In this document: positions 8,565 through 17,664 of the stretch, piece by piece | How positions within the stretch are numbered: position 1 is the stretch's first letter | How the letters are laid out: every line of letters starts with the position of its first letter | Source of the DNA: Sulfuricurvum sp. | GTDB taxonomy: Bacteria; Campylobacterota; Campylobacteria; Campylobacterales; Sulfurimonadaceae | NCBI RefSeq assembly: GCF_028710345.1 | Contig: NZ_JAQTUH010000014.1 | Coordinates: forward strand, 1-38,174 | Direction: 5' to 3' | Length of the DNA: 38,174 nucleotides | Position numbers and translations under genes: made by a program | The notes under the pieces: model-generated | Seen by the model: only the letters and a program-made list of their open reading frames with translations | What the model was told of the DNA's origin: nothing | Databases searched by the model: none

Positions 8565-8575
8565 CTAATCCCTCC

Positions 8576-8590
8576 ATAATTTAAATTATA
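8576..8590 (-). promoter_or_regulatory. mntA promoter -10 overlapped by a 14-bp perfect palindrome
   Basis: Minus-strand TATAAT at 8590-8585 is a -10 box, 21 bases before the mntA ATG. Bases 8576-8589 form the perfect palindrome ataatttaaattat, which covers most of the -10 box and the expected start of transcription and ends just before the GGAGGG ribosome-binding site. This is a good place for an autoregulatory operator of the toxin-antitoxin pair. All bases are A/T, so some chance of coincidence remains. Confidence 0.45.
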
Positions 8591-8608
8591 GCATGTAAAA
8601 CTATCTGA

Positions 8609-9892
8609 TTATAACTCTGAAAAAATCTTTTCCGCCGCTACAATCGTCTCTTCAATCATCGCATCAGTCGTAGCAGTAGAGATAAATCCTGTCTCAAACT
8701 GTGAACACGCAAAGTAAAACCCAGCATCGAGCATCGCCGCATGAAACTTGGCAAAGCGCGCCGTGTCGCTCTTCAATGCAGAGGCGAAATTGGTAACTTC
8801 TGTATCGCAAAAGAAAAATCCAAACATAGACCCTCTAACGTCGGTTTGCAGTCCGATATTATATTTGGCTGCTGCTTCCGCAAATCCACTCATCAAACGT
8901 TTTGCCCGCTCTTCGAGAACACTAAATACCCGTCCGTTTGTTTTAAGTTTACGAATTGATGCCAATCCTGCCGCCATCGCCACAGGGTTACCACTGAGAG
9001 TTCCTGCCTGATACACGCCCCCCTCAGGCGAAAGGTGAGCCATAATCTCACGACGTCCGCCGAATGCACCAACGGGCATACCGCCGCCGATAACTTTTCC
9101 GAGTGTTACCAAATCGGGTTTGGTTCCTGTGATGCTCTCTGCACCGTGTAGACATGCTCGAAAACCACTCATCACTTCATCAAAAATGAGAAGAGCACCA
9201 TACTCATCACATACAACTCTTAGCTCTGCGAGAAAATCTTTGGTTGCGGGGACGAGACCCATATTTCCAGCAATCGGTTCGATAATGACACAGGCAATTC
9301 CCGGACTATCTTGGAAACATTTTTTGACGCTTTCAATGTTGTTGTATTCGGCTAGAAGCGTATGTTTAGTAAAGTCTGCTGGCACTCCCGGAGAACTCGG
9401 TGTTCCGAATGTCACGGCACCTGAACCCGCTTGAACTAGCAGTGCATCACTGTGACCGTGGTAGCATCCTGTGAATTTAACGATGTCATCACGTCCAGTG
9501 AATCCGCGAGCGAGACGGATGGCACTCATCACCGCTTCGGTTCCACTACTGACGAAACGGATTTTCTCGATGGAATCATAGATAGAGATAATAAGCTCCG
9601 CAAGTTCTGATTCCGCTTCAGTCGGCGCACCGAAACTAAGACCGTGTTTGACCGCTTCGATTACCGCATTTTCGATAGATTCATCACGATGTCCGAAAAT
9701 CAACGGTCCCCAGCTCTGGACATAATCGACGTAACGATTTTCATCGATATCGACCAAATAACCGCCCTCTCCACGCGAAATAAAACGGGGAATCCCACCG
9801 ACGCTTTTAAAGGCACGTACAGGGGAGTTTACACCGCCTGGGATAAGATTTTGGGCTTTTTCAAAGGCTGTAACAGAGTGTTCAATAGTCAT
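8609..9892 (-). CDS. hemL: Glutamate-1-semialdehyde 2,1-aminomutase
   Basis: 427 residues from ATG 9892. A PLP-dependent class III aminotransferase that converts glutamate-1-semialdehyde to 5-aminolevulinate, the C5 route into haem. Visible signatures: [16 protein letters not shown] at the N-terminus, the substrate/PLP region [30 protein letters not shown] with the cofactor Asp, and the Schiff-base lysine in [20 protein letters not shown] (about Lys266). The ATG at 9892 is chosen over an in-frame TTG at 9910, because the likely ribosome-binding site AAGGA lies between the two. It is transcribed divergently from the TonB-like gene. Confidence 0.97.
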   Translation of the reverse strand: MTIEHSVTAFEKAQNLIPGGVNSPVRAFKSVGGIPRFISRGEGGYLVDIDENRYVDYVQSWGPLIFGHRDESIENAVIEAVKHGLSFGAPTEAESELAELIISIYDSIEKIRFVSSGTEAVMSAIRLARGFTGRDDIVKFTGCYHGHSDALLVQAGSGAVTFGTPSSPGVPADFTKHTLLAEYNNIESVKKCFQDSPGIACVIIEPIAGNMGLVPATKDFLAELRVVCDEYGALLIFDEVMSGFRACLHGAESITGTKPDLVTLGKVIGGGMPVGAFGGRREIMAHLSPEGGVYQAGTLSGNPVAMAAGLASIRKLKTNGRVFSVLEERAKRLMSGFAEAAAKYNIGLQTDVRGSMFGFFFCDTEVTNFASALKSDTARFAKFHAAMLDAGFYFACSQFETGFISTATTDAMIEETIVAAEKIFSEL

Positions 9893-9921
9893 ACAATATT
9901 TTCCTTGCAAGTTAGTACACT

Positions 9922-9927
9922 ATTATA
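9922..9927 (-). promoter_or_regulatory. -10 box of hemL
   Basis: Minus-strand TATAAT, 30 bases upstream of the hemL ATG, in an AT-rich divergent intergenic region. No clear -35 is seen. Confidence 0.45.
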
Positions 9928-9974
9928 TCCTTAGCTCCATTAACCTCAAATAATACCATTTACGCTTGTTTGGC

Positions 9975-9980
9975 TATAAT
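9975..9980 (+). promoter_or_regulatory. -10 box of the TonB-like gene
   Basis: TATAAT preceded by TTTACGCTTGTTTGGC, 31 bases before the ATG at 10012. It forms a divergent promoter pair with hemL. Confidence 0.5.
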
Positions 9981-10011
9981 TCTCTAATACTTAACAAATC
10001 ATTTGGATTTC

Positions 10012-10860
10012 ATGCAACAACGAACTACTTCTTTTTCTATTTATGGATTGATTATTGCGCTACTCGTCCATTTGGTTGTTGTTTTGCTCATTTTAATAAT
10101 TCCTGCCCCTCCTCTAGCACCAAAAGCAGATAAACCCGAAGAATCACGCTTTAAAGTTTCTCTTAAAGAACGATCAATAGTTTTAAAAAAGTCATTAGTC
10201 ACAAACACTATCCCAAAAATTACCCAAGCACAACCAATCCCTCATGGAGAACAGTTAGAAATACCAACACCAACAAAGATGCAACCGCAAGTTGAATCTA
10301 AAATTGAACCCGCCAAACCATTATCTCAGCCACTGCCTCCACAAGCACTACCTGTTACACCCGAACCAAAAAAAGCGTTTGAGCGTCATGTTGCTAAAAT
10401 AGTTGCCGATATTGATCGACAACCTCAACCAAAAAAAGAACAAGGCTTATACGATATTTTATCAAGACCTGATACGGTTAATAAGACATCTTCTTCTCCT
10501 ACTGCAAAGTTAAATAACAACATTAAAAAACTTTACGGTAATAAATTTGAGGAACTTTCTGAAGCAGAACAACAATATATCGAAGATAATCTCGATGAGA
10601 TTGGAGGCATCTATCAAAAAACTTTAAATCGCGTAGGTGATTCTAAAATTCCAGATGGTTATTATCTTAATAGTCAGAATCTAATCGAATTTTACCTATA
10701 TCCCGATGGTAATATTTCAGAAATCCGATTTATAAAAAAGGGACAATCAGAATTAGTGGATAAGGTCACACAAATGGCAATTGAAACATCCTATCATAAA
10801 TTTCCTCGTCCCCGACAAAAAACACTTATACGAGCTACAACTAAGTATTTTATGAACTAA
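10012..10860 (+). CDS. TonB/TolA-like energy-transducer protein
   Basis: 282 residues from ATG 10012 (an upstream in-frame TTG at 10003 is less likely). Layout: a short basic cytoplasmic start, one membrane helix at ~10-31 (YGLIIALLVHLVVVLLILII), a Pro/Lys/Gln-rich periplasmic spacer at ~35-150 (e.g. PLPPQALPVTPEPKK), then a folded C-terminal domain at ~190-282 with the pattern PDGYYLNSQNLIEFYLYPDG and NISEIRFIKKG typical of TonB C-terminal beta-alpha-beta domains. Such proteins transmit proton-motive force to outer-membrane receptors. No ExbB/ExbD genes and no receptor gene are nearby, so the partner is unknown. A TolA-type role is an alternative. It converges on the CitE-like gene with a 4-bp overlap of the stops. 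Confidence 0.7.
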   Translation: MQQRTTSFSIYGLIIALLVHLVVVLLILIIPAPPLAPKADKPEESRFKVSLKERSIVLKKSLVTNTIPKITQAQPIPHGEQLEIPTPTKMQPQVESKIEPAKPLSQPLPPQALPVTPEPKKAFERHVAKIVADIDRQPQPKKEQGLYDILSRPDTVNKTSSSPTAKLNNNIKKLYGNKFEELSEAEQQYIEDNLDEIGGIYQKTLNRVGDSKIPDGYYLNSQNLIEFYLYPDGNISEIRFIKKGQSELVDKVTQMAIETSYHKFPRPRQKTLIRATTKYFMN

Positions 10861-11792
10861 ACTAGCGTTTTAACAACCGCCAATGCCCCTTTGTATATCG
10901 GCTCATCGATAAATCCGAAACGCTCATCACTAAACCCGCTCATTCCTAGCGCAGCATGTTCTTCAAACAATCGGATAATTTCATAACATCTCTCTATCTC
11001 AGAAATAGTATGTCCAAATATATCATGGATCAATTCAACTTGATCAGGGGAGATACACCCTTTTGCATCAAATCCAATCATTTTTTCAAGTTCTAGCCAA
11101 TGTCTGAGCCCTTCGCTATTTTTATAGTCTTGGTAGACAAAAGAGACGGCTTTTACTCCACATGCACGACTTGTAATCAAAAAGTGGGAAAGTATATATT
11201 GCAATGCCGGATTATCAGGAAGTAAAAGGGAGTGAGAAAGTCCCAAATCGGCAAAAAGGTCCAATATCCCTAAATAATATGCTTTTATACGAGGATGTAT
11301 CGCCAGTGAAGATAATCCTAACCACGCCTCTTTGGTTTCAATAGAGAGATGAACTTCAATATTTTCATCAATCAATTCCAAAGCACGCTCTACATCAGCA
11401 ACCGTCCTAATTTTAGGGATGCGTATCCCATCGGGCTTAAAAGGGTTTAAATAGGCTATCTCTTCACATCCCCCTTCATCCAAAGGATTGACACGGACGA
11501 TAAGTTTCTTATCACATTGTGTATTGGATGAAAGGGCAAGTGCACATAACACCAGTGCATAGGGCTTTTGTTCGGCACTCACACCGTCTTCGAGATTAAG
11601 CATAATGCATTCGGCATTAATTGTAGGAATTTTAAGAAGATGTTTAAGATTATGGGTTGAGAGCATAAGGGCTGAACGCCATGAAAGAGAGTGATTTTGT
11701 AGACGTTCGGTAGGGATTGCCAACCCTTTTATTCCCTCTAAATCGTGAAATTTAAGTAAATCAATGAGACGGTTTTGGTGTTTGTGCAGCAT
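10857..11792 (-). CDS. CitE/HpcH-type C-C lyase family protein
   Basis: 311 residues from ATG 11792. It has the TIM-barrel pattern of the HpcH/HpaI aldolase / citrate lyase beta-subunit family: SALMLSTHNLKHLLKIP, the Mg-binding AECIMLNLEDGVSAEQKP, the Arg in LIVRVNPLDEG, the second metal Glu in VHLSIETKEAWLG, and GFDAKGCISPDQVELIHDIF near the end. Relatives cleave citryl-, malyl- or methylmalyl-CoA; which substrate applies here cannot be told. No CitD/CitF genes are adjacent, so it is not a classical citrate lyase operon. The start at 11792 has GAGGAA upstream and overlaps the end of the cytochrome gene by 32 bp, so the two are coupled. A longer frame to 11870 would overlap the cytochrome further and lacks support. 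Confidence 0.72.
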   Translation of the reverse strand: MLHKHQNRLIDLLKFHDLEGIKGLAIPTERLQNHSLSWRSALMLSTHNLKHLLKIPTINAECIMLNLEDGVSAEQKPYALVLCALALSSNTQCDKKLIVRVNPLDEGGCEEIAYLNPFKPDGIRIPKIRTVADVERALELIDENIEVHLSIETKEAWLGLSSLAIHPRIKAYYLGILDLFADLGLSHSLLLPDNPALQYILSHFLITSRACGVKAVSFVYQDYKNSEGLRHWLELEKMIGFDAKGCISPDQVELIHDIFGHTISEIERCYEIIRLFEEHAALGMSGFSDERFGFIDEPIYKGALAVVKTLV

Positions 11793-12123
11793 GTTTAAAT
11801 TCCTCACGATGAAGATAATAAAAAAGGGTTTGAATCTCCGTATCGGTAAGATAATAACGCGGCATACCAATAATTTTACTATTTACACGGGTATAAAATT
11901 GGGCAAAAGTAATTTTATTAATCGGTGTCCCTTCAAAGACTTTTTTTTCACCTTCTTCCTTGTAGGTGGCTATCTTTTTCCCCTCACCTAATTCCCCATG
12001 GCACATTTGACATCCAATACCGCGAGGATTATGGTAAAGATTTGCGGCATACTCTTCTTTGGTAATAAATGAGGTGGCACTATAGAGTTGAAGGGCAATC
12101 AACAAAACAAATACTACTTTCAC
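11761..12123 (-). CDS. Periplasmic monohaem cytochrome c
   Basis: 120 residues. The N-terminus MKVVFVLLIALQLYSA is a signal peptide (basic start, hydrophobic core, cleavage near YSA). One haem-binding CXXCH motif, CQMCH, sits near residues 38-42, and a likely distal Met ligand lies in IGMPRYYLTDTEIQTLFYYL, the usual end of a class I cytochrome c. It should be exported by Sec and receive haem in the periplasm as a small electron carrier. I recall a periplasmic-protein gene at the same position before folD in C. jejuni. Its 3' end overlaps the CitE-like gene. It is divergent from folD. Confidence 0.85.
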   Translation of the reverse strand: MKVVFVLLIALQLYSATSFITKEEYAANLYHNPRGIGCQMCHGELGEGKKIATYKEEGEKKVFEGTPINKITFAQFYTRVNSKIIGMPRYYLTDTEIQTLFYYLHREEFKHAAQTPKPSH

Positions 12124-12191
12124 GTAACCCCTTTAACCAACTGTTAGTTATTTATCGGTATCATACCCAAAAACAATTTTACGGTGACTAA

Positions 12192-13046
12192 ATGCAATTA
12201 TTAGATGGGAAAGCACTCGCACAAAAAATCGAGCAAAGAGTCTCAAGTGAAGCGAAAAAACTCAAACAAGAGACAGGGAGAGTCCCTGGATTAGCCGTTA
12301 TACTCGTTGGTCATGATCCGGCGAGTCAAGCCTATGTCGGGATGAAGAAAAAAGCGTGTGACCGTGCAGGATTTTATTCCGTAACTCATGAAATGCCCGA
12401 TGATATCTCCCAAGATGCCATCGTTAAAACCATCGAAATGATGAATACCAATCCAAACATTGATGGTATTTTGATTCAATTACCCCTCCCTAGCCACATC
12501 GATACCACTAAAATTCTCGAAGTAGTCGCACCGAATAAAGACGTTGATGGGTTTCACCCTTATAACGTAGGTCGCCTAGCAACTGGACTAGATGGCTTTG
12601 TTCCGTGTACACCACTAGGGGTTATGGAACTTTTAAGCGAATACAACATCGATCCAAAAGGGAAAAACTGCTGTGTTGTCGGTGCATCCAATATCGTCGG
12701 AAAACCGATGGCGGCACTCTTACTTAACGCTAATGCTACGGTTGAAATTTGTCATATTTTCACCGATGATTTGAAAAAACACACCCTTGCAGCCGACATT
12801 ATCCTCGTCGGTGCCGGTGTTATTAATCTCATTAAAGAAGATATGGTGCACCCCGATGCTATCGTTATTGATATCGGAATCAACCGCGCTCCGGATGGTC
12901 GTCTAGTAGGAGATGTCGATTTTGATGCCGTTGCACCAAAAACCTCTTATATTACACCAGTGCCTGGGGGAGTTGGACCGATGACTATCGCTATGCTCCT
13001 CTCTAATACCCTTAAAGCTGCACAAAACAATACAAAAGAGAACTAA
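12192..13046 (+). CDS. folD: Bifunctional methylenetetrahydrofolate dehydrogenase/cyclohydrolase
   Basis: 284 residues, the normal FolD size. Signatures: PGLAVILVGHDPASQAYVG with the substrate-binding YVGMKKKACDRAG (catalytic Lys after YVGMK), the family pattern DGILIQLPLPSH, the Rossmann part CCVVGASNIVGKPMAALLLN for NADP, and GGVGPMTIAMLLSNT at the end. It interconverts 5,10-methylene-THF and 10-formyl-THF for purine and formyl-Met synthesis. The stop is followed immediately by the lepB ATG (no gap), so the pair is an operon. Confidence 0.97.
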   Translation: MQLLDGKALAQKIEQRVSSEAKKLKQETGRVPGLAVILVGHDPASQAYVGMKKKACDRAGFYSVTHEMPDDISQDAIVKTIEMMNTNPNIDGILIQLPLPSHIDTTKILEVVAPNKDVDGFHPYNVGRLATGLDGFVPCTPLGVMELLSEYNIDPKGKNCCVVGASNIVGKPMAALLLNANATVEICHIFTDDLKKHTLAADIILVGAGVINLIKEDMVHPDAIVIDIGINRAPDGRLVGDVDFDAVAPKTSYITPVPGGVGPMTIAMLLSNTLKAAQNNTKEN

Positions 13047-13865
13047 ATGAAGAAAAAAATATTTAACGCTGCCCATAGTGCTTACAAATTTTCAAATACA
13101 TGGACAGGGACAGTCATTATTGTATTGTTTGTGATCTTTTTCGTAGCACAAGCATTTAAAATCCCGAGTGGATCGATGAAAGATTCTTTGCTAGTGGGAG
13201 ATCACCTATTTGCCAAAAAATTTGCTTATGGTATTTCAACACCCCATATCCCGTTTCTCGAAATCCCTCTAATACCAGGCACTGATGGTCATATACTAGA
13301 TGGAGACGCTCCTAAGCGCGGTGATATCGTTATTTTTCGCTATCCAAATGATACTAAAATGCATTACGTCAAACGCTGTGTCGGTTTACCGGGTGATGAG
13401 CTTTTTGTCATGGATAAAATTCTCTATATCCATCCACATGAAGGGGATGAATACGCCAAAAAAGCATTTGCAGGATATGAATTGGTAAATGTTGATGGTA
13501 AACTTTGGGTCAAAGATCCTTATACTAAAGAGCATGAGGGTATTCACCATGATGATCATATCGTCGATAACGGTGTATTTCCGATAGAAATTTTCAATTT
13601 TGGTCCTATCCAAGTACCTGAAAATGAATATTTTATGATGGGTGATAATCGTGACCACTCTAATGATAGCCGTTTTTGGGGAGCTGTACCATATGGGTTA
13701 ATCGAAGGGACACCATGGTTTGTCTATTTCAGTATCGATGATGATTATAAAGTCCGCTGGGATCGTATTGGAAAAACACCGCATGATTTGGAACAAGGTG
13801 GCATTTTAAAACGTGCACAAGAAAAACGGATGATTGAAGACGCAAACAGTAATGAACTTAACTGA
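13047..13865 (+). CDS. lepB: Signal peptidase I
   Basis: 272 residues. One N-terminal membrane helix at ~21-36 is followed by the box IPSGSMKDSLLVGDHLFAKK, in which Ser43 (the Ser before Met) is the nucleophile. The general base is Lys109 in MHYVKRCVGLPGDEL. The box GDNRDHSNDSRFWGAVP closes the active-site fold. It cleaves signal peptides on the outer face of the inner membrane. It follows folD without a gap and overlaps the M50 protease start by 14 bp. Confidence 0.96.
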   Translation: MKKKIFNAAHSAYKFSNTWTGTVIIVLFVIFFVAQAFKIPSGSMKDSLLVGDHLFAKKFAYGISTPHIPFLEIPLIPGTDGHILDGDAPKRGDIVIFRYPNDTKMHYVKRCVGLPGDELFVMDKILYIHPHEGDEYAKKAFAGYELVNVDGKLWVKDPYTKEHEGIHHDDHIVDNGVFPIEIFNFGPIQVPENEYFMMGDNRDHSNDSRFWGAVPYGLIEGTPWFVYFSIDDDYKVRWDRIGKTPHDLEQGGILKRAQEKRMIEDANSNELN

Positions 13866-14517
13866 TTTTTCACCTATCATCGCTTCAATCCTAGCATTAC
13901 TCATTGCTATTATCGGGCATGAAATTATGCACGGTTGGGTCGCATACAAATACGGAGATTCTACCGCTAAAAGCATGGGGAGACTTAGTCTTAATCCACT
14001 GGTTCACATTGACCCTTTTGGCTCTATTCTCGTCCCTTTAATGACCTATTTTATCCCTGTACTTTTAGGAGCTTCAAGCGGATTTTTATTCGGATGGGCA
14101 AAACCGGTTCCGGTCAATATGCAAACCGTTCTCCGTAACGGCGGTTATAACGCGGCAATACAAGTAAGTTTAGCGGGGATCGTCTACAACCTTTTTTCGG
14201 CGACACTATTTTCTGTCATACTCACTTCACTATACACTCCAGAAACAAGAGATAGCTTTTTGATTCTTCTCATATTGTCATTAGTACAAATCAATGTCAT
14301 CCTTGCTGTATTAAATCTTTTGCCGATTCCGGGATTTGACGGTGCTCATTTTGTAGGCTATCTTGCCCTAAAATTCAAACTCTATAAAGTCGCTCAATTT
14401 TTCGCTAAAGCCGAACCTTATGGAATGATTGTTATTATCATCATTTTAATGACGCCGCTCAAAATACCTCTTATATTTTGGCCGACACAAATGCTATTGC
14501 AACTACTACTAAGTTAA
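13852..14517 (+). CDS. Site-2-protease family membrane metalloprotease (M50)
   Basis: 221 residues from ATG 13852; the upstream in-frame TTG at 13834 lies deeper in lepB. The first membrane helix carries HEIMH (residues 23-27), the HEXXH zinc motif. The second motif, NLLPIPGFDGAH, contains the third zinc ligand Asp. About five to six hydrophobic segments are visible. It belongs to the short, PDZ-free branch of intramembrane zinc proteases, which cut membrane-embedded substrates; the substrate is unknown. It overlaps lepB by 14 bp and precedes rpiB by 8 bp. Confidence 0.85.
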   Translation: MNLTDFSPIIASILALLIAIIGHEIMHGWVAYKYGDSTAKSMGRLSLNPLVHIDPFGSILVPLMTYFIPVLLGASSGFLFGWAKPVPVNMQTVLRNGGYNAAIQVSLAGIVYNLFSATLFSVILTSLYTPETRDSFLILLILSLVQINVILAVLNLLPIPGFDGAHFVGYLALKFKLYKVAQFFAKAEPYGMIVIIIILMTPLKIPLIFWPTQMLLQLLLS

Positions 14518-14525
14518 GGAAAAAA

Positions 14526-14963
14526 ATGAAATTTTACGTCGCAACCGATCATGCCGGAATCGATATGAAAAACTTTACTGTTGAGCTTTTACGCTCTAAA
14601 GGACACGAAGTCATTGATTTAGGACCGTTTGATAAAGAGCGGGTTGATTATCCCGATTATGCCGTAAAAGTGTGTGAAAATGTCCTCGCCGATAGCGTAT
14701 CTCACGGTATTTTGATCTGTGGATCAGGAATCGGTATGTCAATGGCAGCTAACCGTCATCACGGTATCCGTGCTGCACTCTGCCACGATGCTTATACGGC
14801 TACGGTAGCTCGCGGACACAATGATGCCAATGTGTTATGTTTCGGAGAGCGTATCGTGGGTCAAGGGGTAGCTGAATCGATTGTAGATGCATGGATAGCA
14901 GGAAAGTTTGAAGGTGGTCGTCATTGCGGCCGTGTCGATAAAATCGAAGCTATAAAAGGGTAA
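14526..14963 (+). CDS. rpiB: Ribose-5-phosphate isomerase B
   Basis: 145 residues. The opening FYVATDHAGIDMKNF is the RpiB/LacAB signature. GILICGSGIGMSMAANRH contains the catalytic Cys and the phosphate-binding loop. RAALCHDAYTATVARGHNDA and FGERIVG complete the family pattern. It interconverts ribose-5-phosphate and ribulose-5-phosphate in the pentose phosphate pathway. AAGGAAAAAA precedes the ATG at 14526. It begins the block rpiB-(coiled coil)-apt-dedA-pepA-ychF, which I recall in the same order in C. jejuni. Confidence 0.95.
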   Translation: MKFYVATDHAGIDMKNFTVELLRSKGHEVIDLGPFDKERVDYPDYAVKVCENVLADSVSHGILICGSGIGMSMAANRHHGIRAALCHDAYTATVARGHNDANVLCFGERIVGQGVAESIVDAWIAGKFEGGRHCGRVDKIEAIKG

Positions 14964-14966
14964 ATA

Positions 14967-15299
14967 ATGTTTCTAGAGTGGTCACTTCTTACGATTGTTA
15001 CGTTAGGTGCACTGTTTTTCTTAGTGAAAATGTTCTATTTTCGCAGTATTACCGTCAAAGAACAACGTTCCAGTGAAATGATGAAACTGACCCTTAAAGA
15101 GGCAGAAATTTTGATTCGAAAATACCAAATACAGCTTCAACGAGCACTAGGAAATGTTGATATTCTTAGTGAAGAGTTGAACAATCTCCGTAATGAAGTC
15201 AAAATGCTCAAACAACGCAACTCTAAACATCGTATTGATACCGATCGTCTCCAAAGTAAAATTAGAGAGCTTGAAGGTCGTATCGATGCACTTATTTAA
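14967..15299 (+). CDS. Membrane-anchored coiled-coil protein, unknown function
   Basis: 110 residues. A single N-terminal membrane helix at ~5-24 (WSLLTIVTLGALFFLVKMF) is followed by an almost continuous charged helix from ~32 to the end, with heptad-like Leu spacing (LSEELNNLRNEVKMLKQRN, LQSKIRELEGRIDAL) suggesting a coiled coil facing the cytoplasm. It is 3 bp from rpiB and 15 bp from apt. The position is conserved in my memory of Campylobacter, but I know of no assigned role. Confidence 0.7.
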   Translation: MFLEWSLLTIVTLGALFFLVKMFYFRSITVKEQRSSEMMKLTLKEAEILIRKYQIQLQRALGNVDILSEELNNLRNEVKMLKQRNSKHRIDTDRLQSKIRELEGRIDALI

Positions 15300-15314
15300 C
15301 CAAAAAGGATTTGT

Positions 15315-15863
15315 GTGAATCTCTCCCAAGAACAAATAAATTTTCTTAATCACTCCATTCGAGATATTCCCGATTTTCCAAAACCGGGTATTATTTTTAA
15401 AGACATAACCACCCTCCTCTCGAACAAAGATGCCTATGCACTTTTGATGAATCATTTATATGAAAAATACAGCAGTTACAATCTCACACATATTGCAGGA
15501 ATCGATGCTCGCGGGTTTATTTTTGGTGCTGCATTGGCTCAAATGCTCGGAATCGGTTTTGTCCCTATCCGTAAAAAAGGGAAGCTTCCCTATACTACCG
15601 TATCGGAAAAATACTCTCTCGAATACGGTGTCGATGAAGTAGAAATTCATATCGATGCCTTTACACAAGTAGAACATCCCAAAGTCCTCCTTATCGATGA
15701 TCTCATCGCTACTGGTGGGACAGCATATGCGGCAGCCAATCTTATCAACAAAGTGGGAGCGGAGTGTGTCGAAGCATGCTTTATTATGGGGCTCACCTTT
15801 TTAGACGGCCAATCAAAATTAAAGACATTAACCAATGTCTACACTGTTATCGGAGTCGATTAA
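15315..15863 (+). CDS. apt: Adenine phosphoribosyltransferase
   Basis: 182 residues from GTG 15315, behind AAGGAT. The N-terminus [20 protein letters not shown] is the Apt signature. The PRPP-binding loop [14 protein letters not shown] lies at ~117-130. [15 protein letters not shown] and [10 protein letters not shown] are typical of the family. It makes AMP from adenine and PRPP (purine salvage). Its TAA overlaps the trpB ATG by one base. Confidence 0.96.
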   Translation: MNLSQEQINFLNHSIRDIPDFPKPGIIFKDITTLLSNKDAYALLMNHLYEKYSSYNLTHIAGIDARGFIFGAALAQMLGIGFVPIRKKGKLPYTTVSEKYSLEYGVDEVEIHIDAFTQVEHPKVLLIDDLIATGGTAYAAANLINKVGAECVEACFIMGLTFLDGQSKLKTLTNVYTVIGVD

Positions 15864-17062
15864 TGTATATCCCATCCCCTTCTAAATTCGATCCGGTTGA
15901 CGGACATTTTGGCATTTTTGGAGGACGTTACGTCCCTGAAACCCTTATGCCTGCCCTTTTAGAACTCGAAGCCGCTTACAAAGAAATTCGTTTTGATGAA
16001 ACTTTTTGGAGCGAGGTAGACGGGTATTTGACTGATTACGTCGGTCGTCCGAGTCCTCTCTATTTTGCCGCCAATCTCTCCGAAGAGTTAGGGGCTAAAA
16101 TTTACCTCAAACGCGAAGATCTCAACCATACCGGTGCTCATAAAGTTAACAACGTTATCGCCCAAGGATTAATGGCAAAACGTTTGGGTAAGAAAAAAGT
16201 AATCGCCGAAACGGGAGCTGGTCAACACGGTGTCGCGACGGCTACCATCGCCGCACTGCTTGGACTTGAATGCGAAATCTTTATGGGTGCCAAAGACGTA
16301 GCACGCCAAGAACTCAACGTCTTTCGTATGAAACTCCTCGGAGCGAAAGTTCACGCGGTAGAGAGTGGGTCTAAAACACTCAAAGATGCGATGAATGATG
16401 CGATTCGCCACTGGGTCACCCATGCACGCGATACGTTTTACATTATCGGTACCGTTGCAGGTCCTCACCCTTATCCAATGATGGTACGCGATTTTCAAGC
16501 GATTATCGGGTGTGAAGCGCGTGCTCAGATTTTGGAAAAAGAGAACCGTCTCCCCGATTACGTCATCGCCTGTATCGGCGGAGGGAGCAATGCCATCGGA
16601 ACATTCCAACACTTCCTTGAAGACAAAGAGGTTCGCTGTATCGGAATTGAAGCAGGAGGATTGGGAGTTGAAACCGACAAGCACGGTTGTTCTCTCCTAA
16701 AAGGACGTCCAGGAGTATTGCACGGTCAAATGAGCTACCTTCTCCAAGACGACGACGGTCAAATCCTCGAAGCCCACTCCATCTCAGCAGGGTTGGATTA
16801 TCCGGGGATTGGACCGGAACACGCTTTTCACAAAGATAACGATAATGTCGGGTATGACAATATTACCGACCAAGAAGCGTTGGATGCTTTCGTATGGCTA
16901 TCTCGTGCTGAGGGTATTATTCCCGCTTTTGAATCGGCACATGCCGTCGCTTATCTCAAAAAGATGACCGATATCAAAGAAAAACTCATTATCGTCAACC
17001 TCTCCGGTCGCGGAGACAAAGATATGATGCAGGCAAAACAAATTTTAAATTTCGATAATTAA
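15863..17062 (+). CDS. trpB: Tryptophan synthase beta chain
   Basis: 399 residues from the ATG overlapping the apt stop. The catalytic PLP lysine is Lys94 in [11 protein letters not shown]. The phosphate-binding GGGSNAIG and the region [10 protein letters not shown]... are standard, as are [20 protein letters not shown] and [14 protein letters not shown]. It condenses indole and serine to tryptophan. It is the classical TrpB1 type, which normally works with TrpA, yet no other trp gene is here. It sits between apt and dedA, two genes that I recall as neighbours in C. jejuni, so it appears inserted into this order. The frame is open further upstream, inside apt, but that extension is not protein-like. 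Confidence 0.95.
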   Translation: MYIPSPSKFDPVDGHFGIFGGRYVPETLMPALLELEAAYKEIRFDETFWSEVDGYLTDYVGRPSPLYFAANLSEELGAKIYLKREDLNHTGAHKVNNVIAQGLMAKRLGKKKVIAETGAGQHGVATATIAALLGLECEIFMGAKDVARQELNVFRMKLLGAKVHAVESGSKTLKDAMNDAIRHWVTHARDTFYIIGTVAGPHPYPMMVRDFQAIIGCEARAQILEKENRLPDYVIACIGGGSNAIGTFQHFLEDKEVRCIGIEAGGLGVETDKHGCSLLKGRPGVLHGQMSYLLQDDDGQILEAHSISAGLDYPGIGPEHAFHKDNDNVGYDNITDQEALDAFVWLSRAEGIIPAFESAHAVAYLKKMTDIKEKLIIVNLSGRGDKDMMQAKQILNFDN

Positions 17063-17070
17063 GGCTATCT

Positions 17071-17664
17071 GTGGAGCAACTGTTAATAGGATGGCTTAGA
17101 GAATACGGCTACATCGTCCTCTTTTTTTGGAGTATTTTAGAGGGAGAAATGGGGCTAATTATGGCCGGTATCTTCTCACACATGGGAGATATGTCTCTAC
17201 CTGTCTCGATAGTAGTCGGTGGATTCGGCGGTTTTATCGGTGACCAAATTTATTTTTACATTGGTCGTTTTAACAAACGTTATATTCATAATAAACTCCG
17301 TTCTCAACGCCGTAAATTTGCGATTGCTCACCTATTACTTAAAAAATACGGTTGGCCGGTCATCTTTGTTCAACGTTATATGTACGGAATGCGTACCGTT
17401 ATCCCTATGGCTATAGGTCTTACGCAATATTCAAGCCGCCAATTTGCCATAATTAACTTTATTAGTGCCATTTTTTGGGCAAGTATTACGATTATTCCTG
17501 CCTATTTCTATGGTGAAGAGATTTTAAATATCCTCAAATGGGTTAAAGGTCATTGGTTTTTTGCCATTCCTATGATTGGATTAATTGTTTGGGGAATCAT
17601 TTACAATATGAATCGACTCGAAAAAAACCTTTTGGAGAAACGCCGTGAACGTCAAACTGTATAA
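17071..17664 (+). CDS. DedA-family membrane protein
   Basis: 197 residues from GTG 17071 (AAGG 6 bases upstream). Family marks: FWSILEGEMGLIMAG with the acidic residue in the first re-entrant helix, GGFGGFIGDQIYFYIGRF, and RYMYGMRTVIPMAIGLTQYS with the essential Arg of the second helical hairpin. DedA/SNARE-associated proteins support membrane lipid and ion homeostasis, including undecaprenyl-phosphate or phosphatidylethanolamine flipping in some members. The substrate here is not known. It overlaps the pepA start by 20 bp. Confidence 0.88.
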   Translation: MEQLLIGWLREYGYIVLFFWSILEGEMGLIMAGIFSHMGDMSLPVSIVVGGFGGFIGDQIYFYIGRFNKRYIHNKLRSQRRKFAIAHLLLKKYGWPVIFVQRYMYGMRTVIPMAIGLTQYSSRQFAIINFISAIFWASITIIPAYFYGEEILNILKWVKGHWFFAIPMIGLIVWGIIYNMNRLEKNLLEKRRERQTV

